Shown: positions 9,769 to 18,696, numbered from the stretch's first letter. The stretch: DNA of 64,000 nucleotides from an uncultured Spirochaetaceae bacterium (GCA_944392965.1 CALXYM010000010.1:1-64000); one strand, 5' to 3'. Numbers and translations are program-made. The notes: generated from the sequence alone by a model not told the origin.

Positions 9769-9842
9769 TCGGGCATGGCGGATTTGAACCGCCGACCCCA
9801 AGTCCCCCAGACTTGTACGCTAAACCCCTGCGCTAATGCCCG
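9769..9842 (-). tRNA. tRNA-Pro (GGG)
   Basis: The minus strand folds into a full cloverleaf: acceptor CGGGCAT/ATGCCCG, a CAAGT/ACTTG anticodon stem, loop CTGGGGG giving anticodon GGG, and T-arm GGCGG-TTCAAAT-CCGCC. The discriminator is A. CCA is not encoded. Confidence 0.96.
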
Positions 9843-9853
9843 ATTCTGCAAGT

Positions 9854-9882
9854 ATAATACATATCTTAGACGATTCTGTCAA
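9854..9882 (-). promoter_or_regulatory. Promoter of tRNA-Pro
   Basis: A perfect TTGACA (9877-9882), a 17-base spacer and TATTAT (9854-9859) lie about ten bases upstream of the mature tRNA 5' end on the minus strand. Confidence 0.88.
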
Positions 9883-9914
9883 AGGTATGGGAAGAAATAC
9901 CTCAGGAGAGTGGC

Positions 9915-10919
9915 TCAGCATCGGAAGGAAAGTATCCTGTCCCAGACCTCATCAACGACTTCAATGCCATTCTCCTCATTCTCCTTCCTTGCCCTTGCAA
10001 GCCCCTCTCCAGGATAGCTTATCTCCTTAAATCCTTCCGCGACAGTAGCAGATTTCACATACTCCAGCGTAGAAGAAACCCTCGAGTCAAGATCATCAAT
10101 GCCAAACTTCTCAGGATCCAGAGCAATCATGATCTGAGAAAGTCCAATTTCTGTTTCAAGCTCTCCTATCTCCTTAACTGAAAGCCCTTCGCTCAGAAGA
10201 GTCACCAGAAGATCCAGTGCGATTGACAGTCCGCTTCCTTTCCAGTATCCCATGGGAAGAAGCCTTCGGCTTTTCTCAATCAGAGAGGGATCAGATGTGA
10301 GATTTCCCTCCTCATCAAAACCTCCGGGATAAGGGAGGGTCCTTCCTGCAAGCCTCTCCCGTTCAAGTTTTCCATAACTGTACTGGCTTATCGCCATATC
10401 AAGGAGAAAAGGAGCCCCGCTTTTTCTCGGAACGGCTATGCAGAGAGGGTTATTTCCGATAGTAGGATTTCGTGCCCCCCATGATGGCATGTTTGGCATC
10501 GTATTTGACCAGCATATACCGATAGAGCCTGCAGATGAGGCCATCTCAGCATATGTTCCTCCCCTCATCCAATGATTATTATTTCCAAGGGCAACGACTC
10601 CGACTCCAGCCTTCTTCGAGATTTCAATGGCTCTCTCCATCGCCTTTGCAGCATTCAGAGGTCCAAAGCCCCTGTGACAGTTCCAGCGCTCAAAAGGACC
10701 GAAAGTGAATACAACCTCACACTCCGATTTCACATCGATTCCCCCCTTATCGATATATTCAATGACGCGGGGGAAACGATTGACTCCGTGACTTAGAACA
10801 CCACAAAGACTGTTATCTGCGAAAATCTTAGCACCTAAAGCGGCATCATGTGCCGAAAGTCCTCTGGAAAGGAGTATCTCTTCAAATACCCCCTTCATAT
10901 CCTCATATCTTATTCTCAT
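9915..10919 (-). CDS. yiaK: YiaK-type 2,3-diketo-L-gulonate reductase
   Basis: A 334-residue enzyme of the Ldh2/malate dehydrogenase superfamily. It resembles E. coli YiaK (DlgD) along its whole length, including the VLSHGVNRFPR motif with the catalytic His at residue 44, NNNHWMRGG, and LPMGYWKGSG. YiaK reduces 2,3-diketo-L-gulonate with NAD(P)H in L-ascorbate/gulonate breakdown. No other gene of that pathway is next to it, so the substrate here may be another 2-keto sugar acid. The ATG has an AGAGG site. It starts 47 bases after nrdD and may be in the same transcript. Confidence 0.85.
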   Translation of the reverse strand: MRIRYEDMKGVFEEILLSRGLSAHDAALGAKIFADNSLCGVLSHGVNRFPRVIEYIDKGGIDVKSECEVVFTFGPFERWNCHRGFGPLNAAKAMERAIEISKKAGVGVVALGNNNHWMRGGTYAEMASSAGSIGICWSNTMPNMPSWGARNPTIGNNPLCIAVPRKSGAPFLLDMAISQYSYGKLERERLAGRTLPYPGGFDEEGNLTSDPSLIEKSRRLLPMGYWKGSGLSIALDLLVTLLSEGLSVKEIGELETEIGLSQIMIALDPEKFGIDDLDSRVSSTLEYVKSATVAEGFKEISYPGEGLARARKENEENGIEVVDEVWDRILSFRC

Positions 10920-10935
10920 AGCATCCTCTCAAAAA

Positions 10936-10954
10936 TTCACGTGGTGATGCCACG
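10936..10954 (-). terminator. Weak hairpin between nrdD and yiaK
   Basis: CGTGG-CATCA-CCACG on the minus strand is followed by TGAATTTTT. The five-pair stem and interrupted T run make it at best a partial terminator. Confidence 0.35.
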
Positions 10955-10966
10955 GGAAGATCATAC

Positions 10967-13333
10967 TTAAACAGCTTCGGAAATATATCCTCGGATCTTA
11001 CCAAGCCCAACAAGGATGTTGTCAACGCCATTCGCATTTACCACCAGAGTCGGAGCCTGCATGATTCCATATTTAATTGCAAGATCGGGATTATCCTCAG
11101 CATCTATCACCTTGTAAGGGATACCTGCCTTATCAAGACTGGCCTTGGCTGCCTTACAATTGGGACAGGTCTTGGTCGTGAAAAGCATCGTCTCAGAGAC
11201 GCAGAGAGGAATCTCAGCTTCCTTCTTCTCCTCATGTTTCGGTGCCCCATGAGTAAGAATGCTCGTTGCGATATTATAAGTTTTCCTTTCCTTGAACTCC
11301 TCAGCCTTTCCTGTGTTCCAGTTCTGGACAGGGCGATAATATCCTGTGATTCTCGAATAGACCTCAGTGGTCCTTCCACAGACTGGACAGGTATACTCCT
11401 CCCCTGCTATGTAACCATGATCGGCACAGACTGAATAAGTCGGGCTGATTGTATAGTAAGGAAGCTCGTAGTTTTCTGCAATCTTTCTCACAAGATTGGC
11501 CGCGGCTTTCCAGTTGTTCATCTTCTCTCCAAGGAAGGCATGGAATACCGTTCCCGACGTATAGAGGGTCTGCAGACGATCCTGGACATCAAGGGCAGTG
11601 AATATATCATCTGTATAGCCGACAGGCAGATGGGATGAGTTCGTGTAGTAAGGAGCATCTCCGTTCTTGCTTGCTGTGATGATGTCAGGGAACTGCTCGA
11701 CATCGTGCTTTGCAAAGCGGTATGATGTGCTCTCTGCCGGGGTGGCTTCAAGATTATACAGATCCCCGTACATCTCCTGATAGTCAGAAAGTCTTTCCCT
11801 CATGTGGTTAAGGACGTTGACTGCAAAATCCTGGCTTCTCTTATCAGTAAGATCGCACCTGAGCCACTTGGCATTGAGCGAGCATTCGTTCATTCCAACG
11901 AGTCCGATTGTTGAGAAGTGATTATTGAACGTTCCAAGATATCTCTTCGTATAAGGATAGAGCCCCTCATCGAGAAGTCTTGTTATGACCTCCCTCTTCC
12001 TCTTTAGAGAACGAGCTGCGATGTCCATTATCTTGTCAAGGCGGGCATAGAAGTCCTTCTCATCCTTTGCAAGATATCCGAGGCGTGGCATGTTGATTGT
12101 GACAACACCGATACTTCCGGTGCTCTCTCCAGAACCGAAATAGCCTCCCGTTTTCTTTCTTAACTCCCTTAAATCGAGACGTAGACGGCAGCACATGCTC
12201 CTTACGTCACTCGGATTCATGTCGGAGTTAATATAGTTGGAGAAGTAAGGAGTACCATATTTCGCAGTCATCTCAAAGAGAAGCCTGTTATTCTCAGTCT
12301 CAGACCAGTCAAAATCCTTTGTGATGGAATATGTAGGAATCGGGTACTGGAAGCCCCTGCCGTTCGCATCCCCCTCGATCATGATCTCGATGAACGCCTT
12401 GTTGACCATGTCCATCTCCTTCTGGCAGTCGCCATAGGTGAAATCCTGATCTTTTCCTCCAACGATCGCCGGTACGTTCTTCATATCCTCAGGGCATACC
12501 CAGTCGAGGGTGATGTTTGAGAACGGAGCCTGTGTTCCCCAGCGAGAAGGAGTGTTGACCCCATAGATGAACGACTCAAGACTCTTCTTAACTTCATTGT
12601 ATGTAAGATTATCCTTTTTCACGAAAGGAGCCAGATATGTGTCGAAAGAACTGAATGCCTGAGCTCCCGCCCATTCGTTCTGAAGGATTCCGAGGAAATT
12701 CACCATCTGGTTACAGAGCGTTGAGAGATGGCTTGCAGGACTTGATGTGATCTTTCCAGGAATTCCTCCCAGTCCTTCCTGTATAAGCTGCTTGATGGAC
12801 CATCCGGCACAGTATCCAGTGAGCATCGAGAGGTCATGGATATGCATGTCGCAGGAGCGGTGCGCATTTGCAATTTCCTCATCATAGACCTCACTGAGCC
12901 AGTAGTTTGCAGTGATTGCTCCACTGTTTGAAAGGATGAGACCTCCCACGGAATAGGTCACCGTCGAATTCTCTTTTACCCTCCAGTCATTGAGCTTGAG
13001 ATAGTTATCAACGACGTTCTTATAATCGAGAATCGTCGATTTCATGTTCCTTATCTTCTCCCTCTGCTTACGATAGAGAATATAAGTCTTTGCAACATCG
13101 TTATATCCTGCCTGGGAAAGAACCTGCTCCACTGAGTCCTGAATGTCCTCAACAGCGATCTTCCCGTCCTTAATCTTCTTATTGAAATCGGCTGTGACCT
13201 TAAGTGCGATGAAATCGATGATATCATCATTGTATTCGGTCTTAGATGCGTCGAAAGCCTTCTTTATGGCGGTGCTTATCTTCTGGATATTAAAGTCAAC
13301 AACAGCACCGTCTCTTTTTAATACGTTGTACAT
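10967..13333 (-). CDS. nrdD: Anaerobic ribonucleotide reductase with fused C-terminal glutaredoxin-like domain
   Basis: Class III RNR, which makes dNTPs from NTPs without oxygen using a glycyl radical made by NrdG. An ATP-cone regulatory domain fills residues 1-95. The catalytic barrel follows. The zinc-binding part has C-A-D-H-G-Y and C-P-V-C-G, and the radical glycine is in R-I-T-G-Y-Y-R. Beyond the normal end (about residue 700) there is a linker and about 75 extra residues shaped like a glutaredoxin/NrdH domain: TCPNC at about 722-726 and a cis-Pro segment QAPTLV. A GGAGGAG ribosome site selects the ATG at 13333; the TTG at 13345 is part of that site. Two NrdR boxes precede it. Confidence 0.95.
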   Translation of the reverse strand: MYNVLKRDGAVVDFNIQKISTAIKKAFDASKTEYNDDIIDFIALKVTADFNKKIKDGKIAVEDIQDSVEQVLSQAGYNDVAKTYILYRKQREKIRNMKSTILDYKNVVDNYLKLNDWRVKENSTVTYSVGGLILSNSGAITANYWLSEVYDEEIANAHRSCDMHIHDLSMLTGYCAGWSIKQLIQEGLGGIPGKITSSPASHLSTLCNQMVNFLGILQNEWAGAQAFSSFDTYLAPFVKKDNLTYNEVKKSLESFIYGVNTPSRWGTQAPFSNITLDWVCPEDMKNVPAIVGGKDQDFTYGDCQKEMDMVNKAFIEIMIEGDANGRGFQYPIPTYSITKDFDWSETENNRLLFEMTAKYGTPYFSNYINSDMNPSDVRSMCCRLRLDLRELRKKTGGYFGSGESTGSIGVVTINMPRLGYLAKDEKDFYARLDKIMDIAARSLKRKREVITRLLDEGLYPYTKRYLGTFNNHFSTIGLVGMNECSLNAKWLRCDLTDKRSQDFAVNVLNHMRERLSDYQEMYGDLYNLEATPAESTSYRFAKHDVEQFPDIITASKNGDAPYYTNSSHLPVGYTDDIFTALDVQDRLQTLYTSGTVFHAFLGEKMNNWKAAANLVRKIAENYELPYYTISPTYSVCADHGYIAGEEYTCPVCGRTTEVYSRITGYYRPVQNWNTGKAEEFKERKTYNIATSILTHGAPKHEEKKEAEIPLCVSETMLFTTKTCPNCKAAKASLDKAGIPYKVIDAEDNPDLAIKYGIMQAPTLVVNANGVDNILVGLGKIRGYISEAV

Positions 13334-13395
13334 TAACTCCTCCAAATCTGCGTAATATTCAATGTATCATGCAGAAAGAAAGAATGCAAGATAAA

Positions 13396-13411
13396 ACTCA
13401 ATATAAAGTGT
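13396..13411. promoter_or_regulatory. NrdR box, proximal
   Basis: ACTCAATATAAAGTGT agrees with 14 of 16 positions of the NrdR consensus as I recall it (acaCwAtATaTwGtgt). It lies about 63 bases before the nrdD start. Its centre is 31 bp, about three helical turns, from the second box, which is the spacing expected of NrdR pairs. Confidence 0.78.
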
Positions 13412-13426
13412 AGGATAATTTTTAAA

Positions 13427-13442
13427 ACGCTATATATAGCGT
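13427..13442. promoter_or_regulatory. NrdR box, distal
   Basis: ACGCTATATATAGCGT is a perfect 16-base palindrome and matches 14 of 16 consensus positions. It sits two bases beyond the nrdG stop codon. With the proximal box it marks the nrdD promoter as controlled by the ATP/dATP-sensing repressor NrdR, whose gene is not in this window. Confidence 0.8.
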
Positions 13443-13444
13443 CA

Positions 13445-14137
13445 TTAAATATTCCTTATTTGTACATTTTCAATAGTTTTTCTTAGTATTCTTATATAAC
13501 TTTGCAATTCCTCATAACTAAGGGGAGAAAGATTTTTTTCTATGGTATTTTCATTAGCCACAAAGTTTTGTATATAATATGCCTTCGCTCCCTCAAGAAG
13601 GGACGCTAGAGAGATGAAATTTTTTTCTCCATGCGTCTCTCTTGTGACCGTAGTACGGAATTCATAGTCAACCCTACCCTCCTTGAGGAAAGCTATGGAC
13701 TCCTCGATGGCAGAAGTATTAAAAGAGGGGATGCCACAGGTTTCACCATAGCTATCGAGACTGTTCTTCACATCCATGGCTATGTAATCGAGAAGGCCTT
13801 TTTCTACAAGATCCTTGATGACATCAGGCCTTGTTCCATTGGTATCGAGCTTAACAAGGAGTCCGTACTCCTTTATCTTCCTTACATACTCCTCAAGACC
13901 CCTCTGAAGCATAGGTTCTCCACCGGAGATCACGACCGCGTCGAGTATCCCCTTCCTCTTATCAAGATAGGAGAATATCTCATCATCGGAAAAAGGAGGA
14001 AACATCTCGGGATGCAGCACAAGTTCCCCGTTATGACAATACGGACAACGCATGTTACATCCACCAGTGAATAGGATGCATGCGATTTTCTCAGGATAGT
14101 CCACCAATGTAAGCTTATCAAAACCAATGATCTTCAT
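13445..14137 (-). CDS. nrdG: Anaerobic RNR activating enzyme (radical SAM)
   Basis: The 230-residue radical-SAM protein has its cluster-binding cysteines at 27, 31 and 34 (TGGCNMRCPYCHN), a glycine-rich SAM segment (VVISGGEPMLQ), and the length and N-terminus (IIGFDKLTLVDYPEKIAC) of the longer NrdG type. It would place the glycyl radical on NrdD encoded next door. It ends 111 bases before nrdD, with the NrdR-box promoter between. It starts 13 bases after the thioesterase gene, so it is probably read from the lysine operon as well. Confidence 0.92.
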   Translation of the reverse strand: MKIIGFDKLTLVDYPEKIACILFTGGCNMRCPYCHNGELVLHPEMFPPFSDDEIFSYLDKRKGILDAVVISGGEPMLQRGLEEYVRKIKEYGLLVKLDTNGTRPDVIKDLVEKGLLDYIAMDVKNSLDSYGETCGIPSFNTSAIEESIAFLKEGRVDYEFRTTVTRETHGEKNFISLASLLEGAKAYYIQNFVANENTIEKNLSPLSYEELQSYIRILRKTIENVQIRNI

Positions 14138-14150
14138 ATTGCAGGGCCTT

Positions 14151-14549
14151 TTAAGAAAGAGCTTCGATAACCTGAGGGGGAAGCATCATGAGCTTCTTAT
14201 CCTTGAAGGATACGGAAGCCACCTTGACCTCAAGAGAGCAGATATCCTCATCTCCTCTCCTTATCTCCTGAGAGAACACCGCGCTGAAACGTTCAGCTTT
14301 CAACAGTCTGGTATGGACAGAAAGTTCGTCATCCAGATATGCAGGCTTCTTATAATCTATCTTTATACTCCTGATGACGAAAATCATCCCATCATCCTTC
14401 ATCTCATTCTGGCTCATTTCCGGCAGTGCCGTCCTGAGCATCTCGGTTCTCGCATGCTCTGCAAAATCAAGATACCGCGCATGGTAGACAATGCCACCGC
14501 AGTCGGTATCAGAATAGTACACCCTGACATTGAAAACAAATTCCGTCAT
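14151..14549 (-). CDS. Acyl-CoA thioesterase, YbgC/4HBT hot-dog family
   Basis: A 132-residue hot-dog thioesterase with the family motif YYSDTDCGGIVYHARYLDFAE, containing the catalytic Asp in the S-D-T-D-C-G-G loop. YbgC-type enzymes hydrolyse short-chain or aromatic acyl-CoA. It overlaps the end of lysA as ATGA and leads into nrdG. No tol-pal genes are nearby, so the true substrate is unknown. Confidence 0.88.
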   Translation of the reverse strand: MTEFVFNVRVYYSDTDCGGIVYHARYLDFAEHARTEMLRTALPEMSQNEMKDDGMIFVIRSIKIDYKKPAYLDDELSVHTRLLKAERFSAVFSQEIRRGDEDICSLEVKVASVSFKDKKLMMLPPQVIEALS

Positions 14550-15802
14550 ATCTCCTCCGCACTGTAAAGCATCGTGCTGACATAATCGGAGTATGACTCA
14601 TCACGCCTTATTTTGTAAATCCTCCCATCTATTTTCAGGTACTCGGCATGCCGGAGTTTCGCGTTATAATTAAAGCCCATCGAATGAGAGTGTGCCCCAG
14701 CATCATGAAGTACGAGAACATCTCCCCTCTCTATTTCAGGAAGATGTCTGTCTATAGCGAACTTATCATTGTTCTCACACAGGCTTCCCGTGACATCATA
14801 TACATGGTCCCTCACATCCCCCTCTTTTCCAAGCACACTTATATGGTGGTATGCACCATAAAGGGCCGGACGCATGAGGTCTGCCATTGAAGCATCAAGC
14901 CCCACGTAATCCTTATATTTATGGCATACATGCCTTACCTTTGACACAAGATAACCGTAAGGACCTGTTATCGCCCTGCCCATCTCGAATGTTATCCTCA
15001 CGGGAGCAAGACCGGCAGAGACAATCATCTCATCATAAAGGACTTTTATCTTCCCTGAAAGGGAATAGAAATCCATCGCATCATCCTCAGGACGGTATGC
15101 AATCCCCACTCCGCCTCCAAGGTCCACGAAACCTATTCTCACACCCGTCTCATCATGCACTCTCCTGACAAGGGAGAACACCATGCGTGCCGTCTCAACG
15201 ATATAGTTCTCATCAAGTTCATTCGATGCGACCATCGTATGAAGTCCGAACTCCTCTGAGCCAAGTGCTCTCGCTCTCTTATAGCACTCAATCACCTGAT
15301 CCTTCGTAACACCGTACTTTGCTTCCACGGGATTTCCTATTATCGCATTGCCACTCCTCTCTGGGCCGGGATTATAGCGGAAGCATATCCTCTTTGGAAA
15401 CGGCGCTCCAGTCTCAAGTACCCTATCGATATGGGTAATGTCATCGAGATTGAGGATCACACCCATCTCCAAAGCTGCCCTGAACTCCTCATCGGCCGTG
15501 TCATTACTCGTAAAGACCGTCATATCTGGGCTTATTCCCGCTTCCCTGGCAAGCAGAAGCTCTGGAAGGCTTGATGCATCTGCTCCAAGGCCAAGGGAGG
15601 AAAGGAGACGAAGGATGTTTATATTCGGCAGAGCCTTTACAGCAAAGAAGTTGACGAATCCTTTTGCCCAGGAGAACGCATCATAAAGAGTCTCAGCATT
15701 TTTCCTGATCGCATCACCATCATACAGATAAAAAGGGGTCGGAACCTTTTCCAGAAGTCTTTTAAAATCATCATCACCTAAAGGTAATCTCTTCTCAGTC
15801 AT
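14546..15802 (-). CDS. lysA: Diaminopimelate decarboxylase
   Basis: Last step of lysine synthesis: meso-DAP to lysine and CO2. This is a 418-residue fold-type III PLP enzyme. The PLP lysine is Lys56 in FFAVKALPN, the phosphate loop is VDLGGGVGIAY, and the C-terminal barrel has the GSLCENNDKF segment corresponding to the active-site Cys-Glu-Ser/Asn region. It overlaps dapL by eight bases and the thioesterase by four. A related decarboxylase (for example carboxynorspermidine type) is less likely given the dap neighbours. Confidence 0.9.
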   Translation of the reverse strand: MTEKRLPLGDDDFKRLLEKVPTPFYLYDGDAIRKNAETLYDAFSWAKGFVNFFAVKALPNINILRLLSSLGLGADASSLPELLLAREAGISPDMTVFTSNDTADEEFRAALEMGVILNLDDITHIDRVLETGAPFPKRICFRYNPGPERSGNAIIGNPVEAKYGVTKDQVIECYKRARALGSEEFGLHTMVASNELDENYIVETARMVFSLVRRVHDETGVRIGFVDLGGGVGIAYRPEDDAMDFYSLSGKIKVLYDEMIVSAGLAPVRITFEMGRAITGPYGYLVSKVRHVCHKYKDYVGLDASMADLMRPALYGAYHHISVLGKEGDVRDHVYDVTGSLCENNDKFAIDRHLPEIERGDVLVLHDAGAHSHSMGFNYNAKLRHAEYLKIDGRIYKIRRDESYSDYVSTMLYSAEEI

Positions 15803-17021
15803 TGATATGCTCCTTTATCGCATCAACTGCCCTCGTTATGTCCTCTCTATGTCCATAGCTAGAAAGCCGTACGAAGCCCTCTCCCGCAGGGCCGAACCCG
15901 GAACCGGGCGTGACTACGACATGCGCCTTCTCAAGGAGGAAATCGAAGAACTGCCAGCTCGTCATCGATCTCGGACACTCAGCCCAGATATACGGGCTGT
16001 TAATACCGCCATAACAGAGGATACCTATGCTCTCAAGCCCTTCTTTAATGATCTTCGCATTCCCGAGATAGTAATCGACAAGGCTCCTGCATTCCGCCCT
16101 TCCCTTTTCAGAAAGTGCGGCCTCTCCTCCCGCCTGTGCTATATTAGAGGCTCCGTTGAAAAACGTCGTCTGCCTCCTGTTCCAGAGCCTGTGAACAACC
16201 CCCTCTTCCCCATTTCCGGACTGAAGGCTCTCGGGGACTATCGACCAACCAAGGCGTACACCCGTGAACCCCGCATTCTTGCTGAAGGAGTTGATCTCTA
16301 TCGCACACCTCTCTGCGCCTTCGATCTCATAAATCGTATGAGGAAGCCCCTCCTCTCTTATGTAATCGGAATAGGCCGCATCGAAGATGATCACAGCCCT
16401 CTCTCTCAGGGCATAATCAACAAATCCCTTCAGCTGTTCTCTCGTCATGACGGCTCCTGTGGGATTGTTAGGAGAACAGAGGTATATCAGATCGACATGA
16501 ACATCAGGTGGGGATGGAATGAATCCGTTTTCCTTCCTCCCCTTCAGATAAACGAACCCATCATAATTGATCCCATTATACTCTCCCGTTCTTCCTCCAG
16601 CGACATTCGAATCCACATAAACCGGATAAGAAGGATCGGTGACTGCGACGATTGAGGATGAACTGAATATCTCCTGTATGTTCGCAGCATCACTCTTCGC
16701 ACCATCTGAGATGAAGAAATCAGAGGGGTTTATAATCACGCCATATTCTCTCTTATAAAACTCAGAGAGGGCCTTTCTGAGGCTCTCATTTCCCTGCTCA
16801 TCACCATATCCTGTGTATGTGTCCCTTCTTGAAAGCAGATCGATCTCTTGGTGCATTGCATCTGCAATGTATTTCGTAAGGGGCTCTGTCGTATTGCCTA
16901 TTCCGAGGCGGAGAATCTCAAGAGACGGATTTCTCTCCTGCCATGCTCTGGTTCTCCTTGCAATCTCTGGAAAGAGATAGCCGGATGCGAGTTTCAAGAA
17001 ATTCCTATTGACCTCAGCCAT
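15795..17021 (-). CDS. dapL: LL-diaminopimelate aminotransferase
   Basis: A 408-residue class I aminotransferase. It converts tetrahydrodipicolinate to LL-DAP in one step, replacing dapD, dapC and dapE. The PLP lysine is Lys248 in INSFSKNAGFTG, and the family signatures YTGYGDEQG, CSPNNPTGAVMT and GWSIVP are clear. It shares a base with the end of dapA. Its place between dapA and lysA makes the DapL assignment more certain than similarity alone. Confidence 0.95.
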   Translation of the reverse strand: MAEVNRNFLKLASGYLFPEIARRTRAWQERNPSLEILRLGIGNTTEPLTKYIADAMHQEIDLLSRRDTYTGYGDEQGNESLRKALSEFYKREYGVIINPSDFFISDGAKSDAANIQEIFSSSSIVAVTDPSYPVYVDSNVAGGRTGEYNGINYDGFVYLKGRKENGFIPSPPDVHVDLIYLCSPNNPTGAVMTREQLKGFVDYALRERAVIIFDAAYSDYIREEGLPHTIYEIEGAERCAIEINSFSKNAGFTGVRLGWSIVPESLQSGNGEEGVVHRLWNRRQTTFFNGASNIAQAGGEAALSEKGRAECRSLVDYYLGNAKIIKEGLESIGILCYGGINSPYIWAECPRSMTSWQFFDFLLEKAHVVVTPGSGFGPAGEGFVRLSSYGHREDITRAVDAIKEHIND

Positions 17022-17923
17022 CAGATCCTACCTCCTTGGATATCCTCCATCATGCCATCAACAATCCTTTCCAAAGCAAATCTATGCTCATCACTCTCAA
17101 GAGAACAAAGGGGGAGCCGGAAAATCTCCTTGCAATGTCCCCTATAAGCCATCGCCGTCTTTATTGGAATTGGATTCGTCTCGATAAAACATGCCTTGAA
17201 GAACGGTTCAAACCACCTTGAAATGCATTCTGCACTTTCAAAATCTCCCTCAAGAGCAGAATGCACCATCCTCTCCATCTGAGAGGGAAAGAGATTTGAT
17301 GCCACGGATATCACTCCATCCCCACCTTCTCTTATTACATCCAGAGCGAGGTTATCATCTCCAGAGAGGACAGAAAAGCCCTCTTTCCTCCTCTTTATGA
17401 CGTCCTTTATCTGCAAAAGGTCTCCACTTGCCTCCTTTACTGCAACTATGTTCCTGCACTCATCAGAGAGTCTTAGAAGTGTCTCAGTCTCAAGATTCAC
17501 TCCCGTCCGTCCCTTTATGTTATATAAGATGCATGGTACTGAGACGCTCTCAGCTACGGCCTTGAAATGAAGATAGAGCCCCTTCTGTGTCGGTTTATTA
17601 TAATAGGGGTTAACAAGAAGGACGGCATCTACGCCTGCATCCTGAGCATGCTGACTGAGCCTTATGGCCTCATTCGTCGCATTGCTTCCCGTACCTGCGA
17701 TTACAGGAACCTTTCCTTGTGCGAACTTTATGGTCTGTGCGATCACCCTATCATGTTCCTCATGCGAGAGCGTCGGACTCTCTCCCGTAGTTCCACATGG
17801 CACAAGGCCGTCGATACCACTTTCGATCTGGAAATCGACGAGACGTTCAAGTGCGGCATAATCCACCGTATTATGCTCTGTAAAAGGGGTAATCAGAGCC
17901 GTATAGACACCTTTGAATTCCAT
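17021..17923 (-). CDS. dapA: 4-hydroxy-tetrahydrodipicolinate synthase
   Basis: Condenses aspartate semialdehyde with pyruvate, the first committed step to DAP. The 300-residue barrel has the GTTGESPTLSHEE motif, the Tyr in CILYNIKGRTG, and the Schiff-base Lys163 in IVAVKEASGD. The open frame extends to a GTG at 17932, but the ATG at 17923 lies at the right distance from an AGGAGG site and just after the dapB stop. Confidence 0.95.
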   Translation of the reverse strand: MEFKGVYTALITPFTEHNTVDYAALERLVDFQIESGIDGLVPCGTTGESPTLSHEEHDRVIAQTIKFAQGKVPVIAGTGSNATNEAIRLSQHAQDAGVDAVLLVNPYYNKPTQKGLYLHFKAVAESVSVPCILYNIKGRTGVNLETETLLRLSDECRNIVAVKEASGDLLQIKDVIKRRKEGFSVLSGDDNLALDVIREGGDGVISVASNLFPSQMERMVHSALEGDFESAECISRWFEPFFKACFIETNPIPIKTAMAYRGHCKEIFRLPLCSLESDEHRFALERIVDGMMEDIQGGRI

Positions 17924-17924
17924 A

Positions 17925-18680
17925 TTAAACACCTCCTAGGAAATCAGAGAGGAAATCATCCATAGAGAAGAAACCACTTCTTCCATTTATCCATTCTGCG
18001 GCAAGAAGAGCACCAGAGGCGAAACCTGCTCTGCTTTTGGCGCTGTGAGTAAGGGTAAGAGTATCAACGGGACTGTCAAATATGACAGTGTGAACGCCAT
18101 TGACGGAACCAAGACGAAGAGATGAGATTTCAAGCTCCTCTGAGTCCAACAGTCCTTCAGGATTGCCGTAGACGGCACTTTTCTTCCTTGTGATGTTCTT
18201 TATTATGATGTCCTTGAGCATCTCAGCGGTCCCTGAGGGACAGTCTGCTTTCCTCTTATGATGTATCTCCTCAATGGCAATGTCATATGATGTAAACCTG
18301 TCCATAAGACGTGAGACATATTCAACACTTCTCATTAAAAGGGCAACCCCGATTGAATAATTTCCTGAATAGATGATGGAGCATCTGGAAGTATCTATTA
18401 CCCTAATAAGCTCATCAAGGTGAGAATACCACCCTGTCGTGCCTATGACGGCACTGATGGAAGCCTCAGCATAATAAAGGATGTTTCCTACCGCCGAAGA
18501 AGGGGATGAGAAATCTATAACGACATCCGTCTCGGGTGGAATGTCAGTTAAATTTCCACCCGTCACAGCCTTATCAGAAGAGAGGGGATCGATTATGGCA
18601 ACAACATTATTCGAAGTTCGCAATGCCTCCTCTTCTATCATCCTTCCCATTTTTCCATATCCAACTATTGTTATATTCAT
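17925..18680 (-). CDS. dapB: 4-hydroxy-tetrahydrodipicolinate reductase
   Basis: A 251-residue NAD(P)H enzyme of lysine and peptidoglycan DAP synthesis. The nucleotide motif is GYGKMG (residues 7-12) and the substrate region is EEIHHKRKADCPSGTA with its catalytic His-His. The start at 18680 follows a GGGAGGTGAG site. An upstream in-frame start at 18698 would lie at or before the predicted transcription start and is rejected. First gene of dapB-dapA-dapL-lysA. No lysine riboswitch is visible, and the 5' leader appears to be only about ten bases. Confidence 0.94.
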   Translation of the reverse strand: MNITIVGYGKMGRMIEEEALRTSNNVVAIIDPLSSDKAVTGGNLTDIPPETDVVIDFSSPSSAVGNILYYAEASISAVIGTTGWYSHLDELIRVIDTSRCSIIYSGNYSIGVALLMRSVEYVSRLMDRFTSYDIAIEEIHHKRKADCPSGTAEMLKDIIIKNITRKKSAVYGNPEGLLDSEELEISSLRLGSVNGVHTVIFDSPVDTLTLTHSAKSRAGFASGALLAAEWINGRSGFFSMDDFLSDFLGGV

Positions 18681-18696
18681 CTCACCTCCCGCCGAC

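Noticed and set aside
9487-10017. A 176-codon plus-strand frame
   Set aside because: It crosses the ATPase G/H gene, a terminator and tRNA-Pro in antisense, so it is a shadow frame.
15807-16655. A 282-codon plus-strand frame
   Set aside because: It is antisense to dapL, which has unmistakable catalytic motifs.
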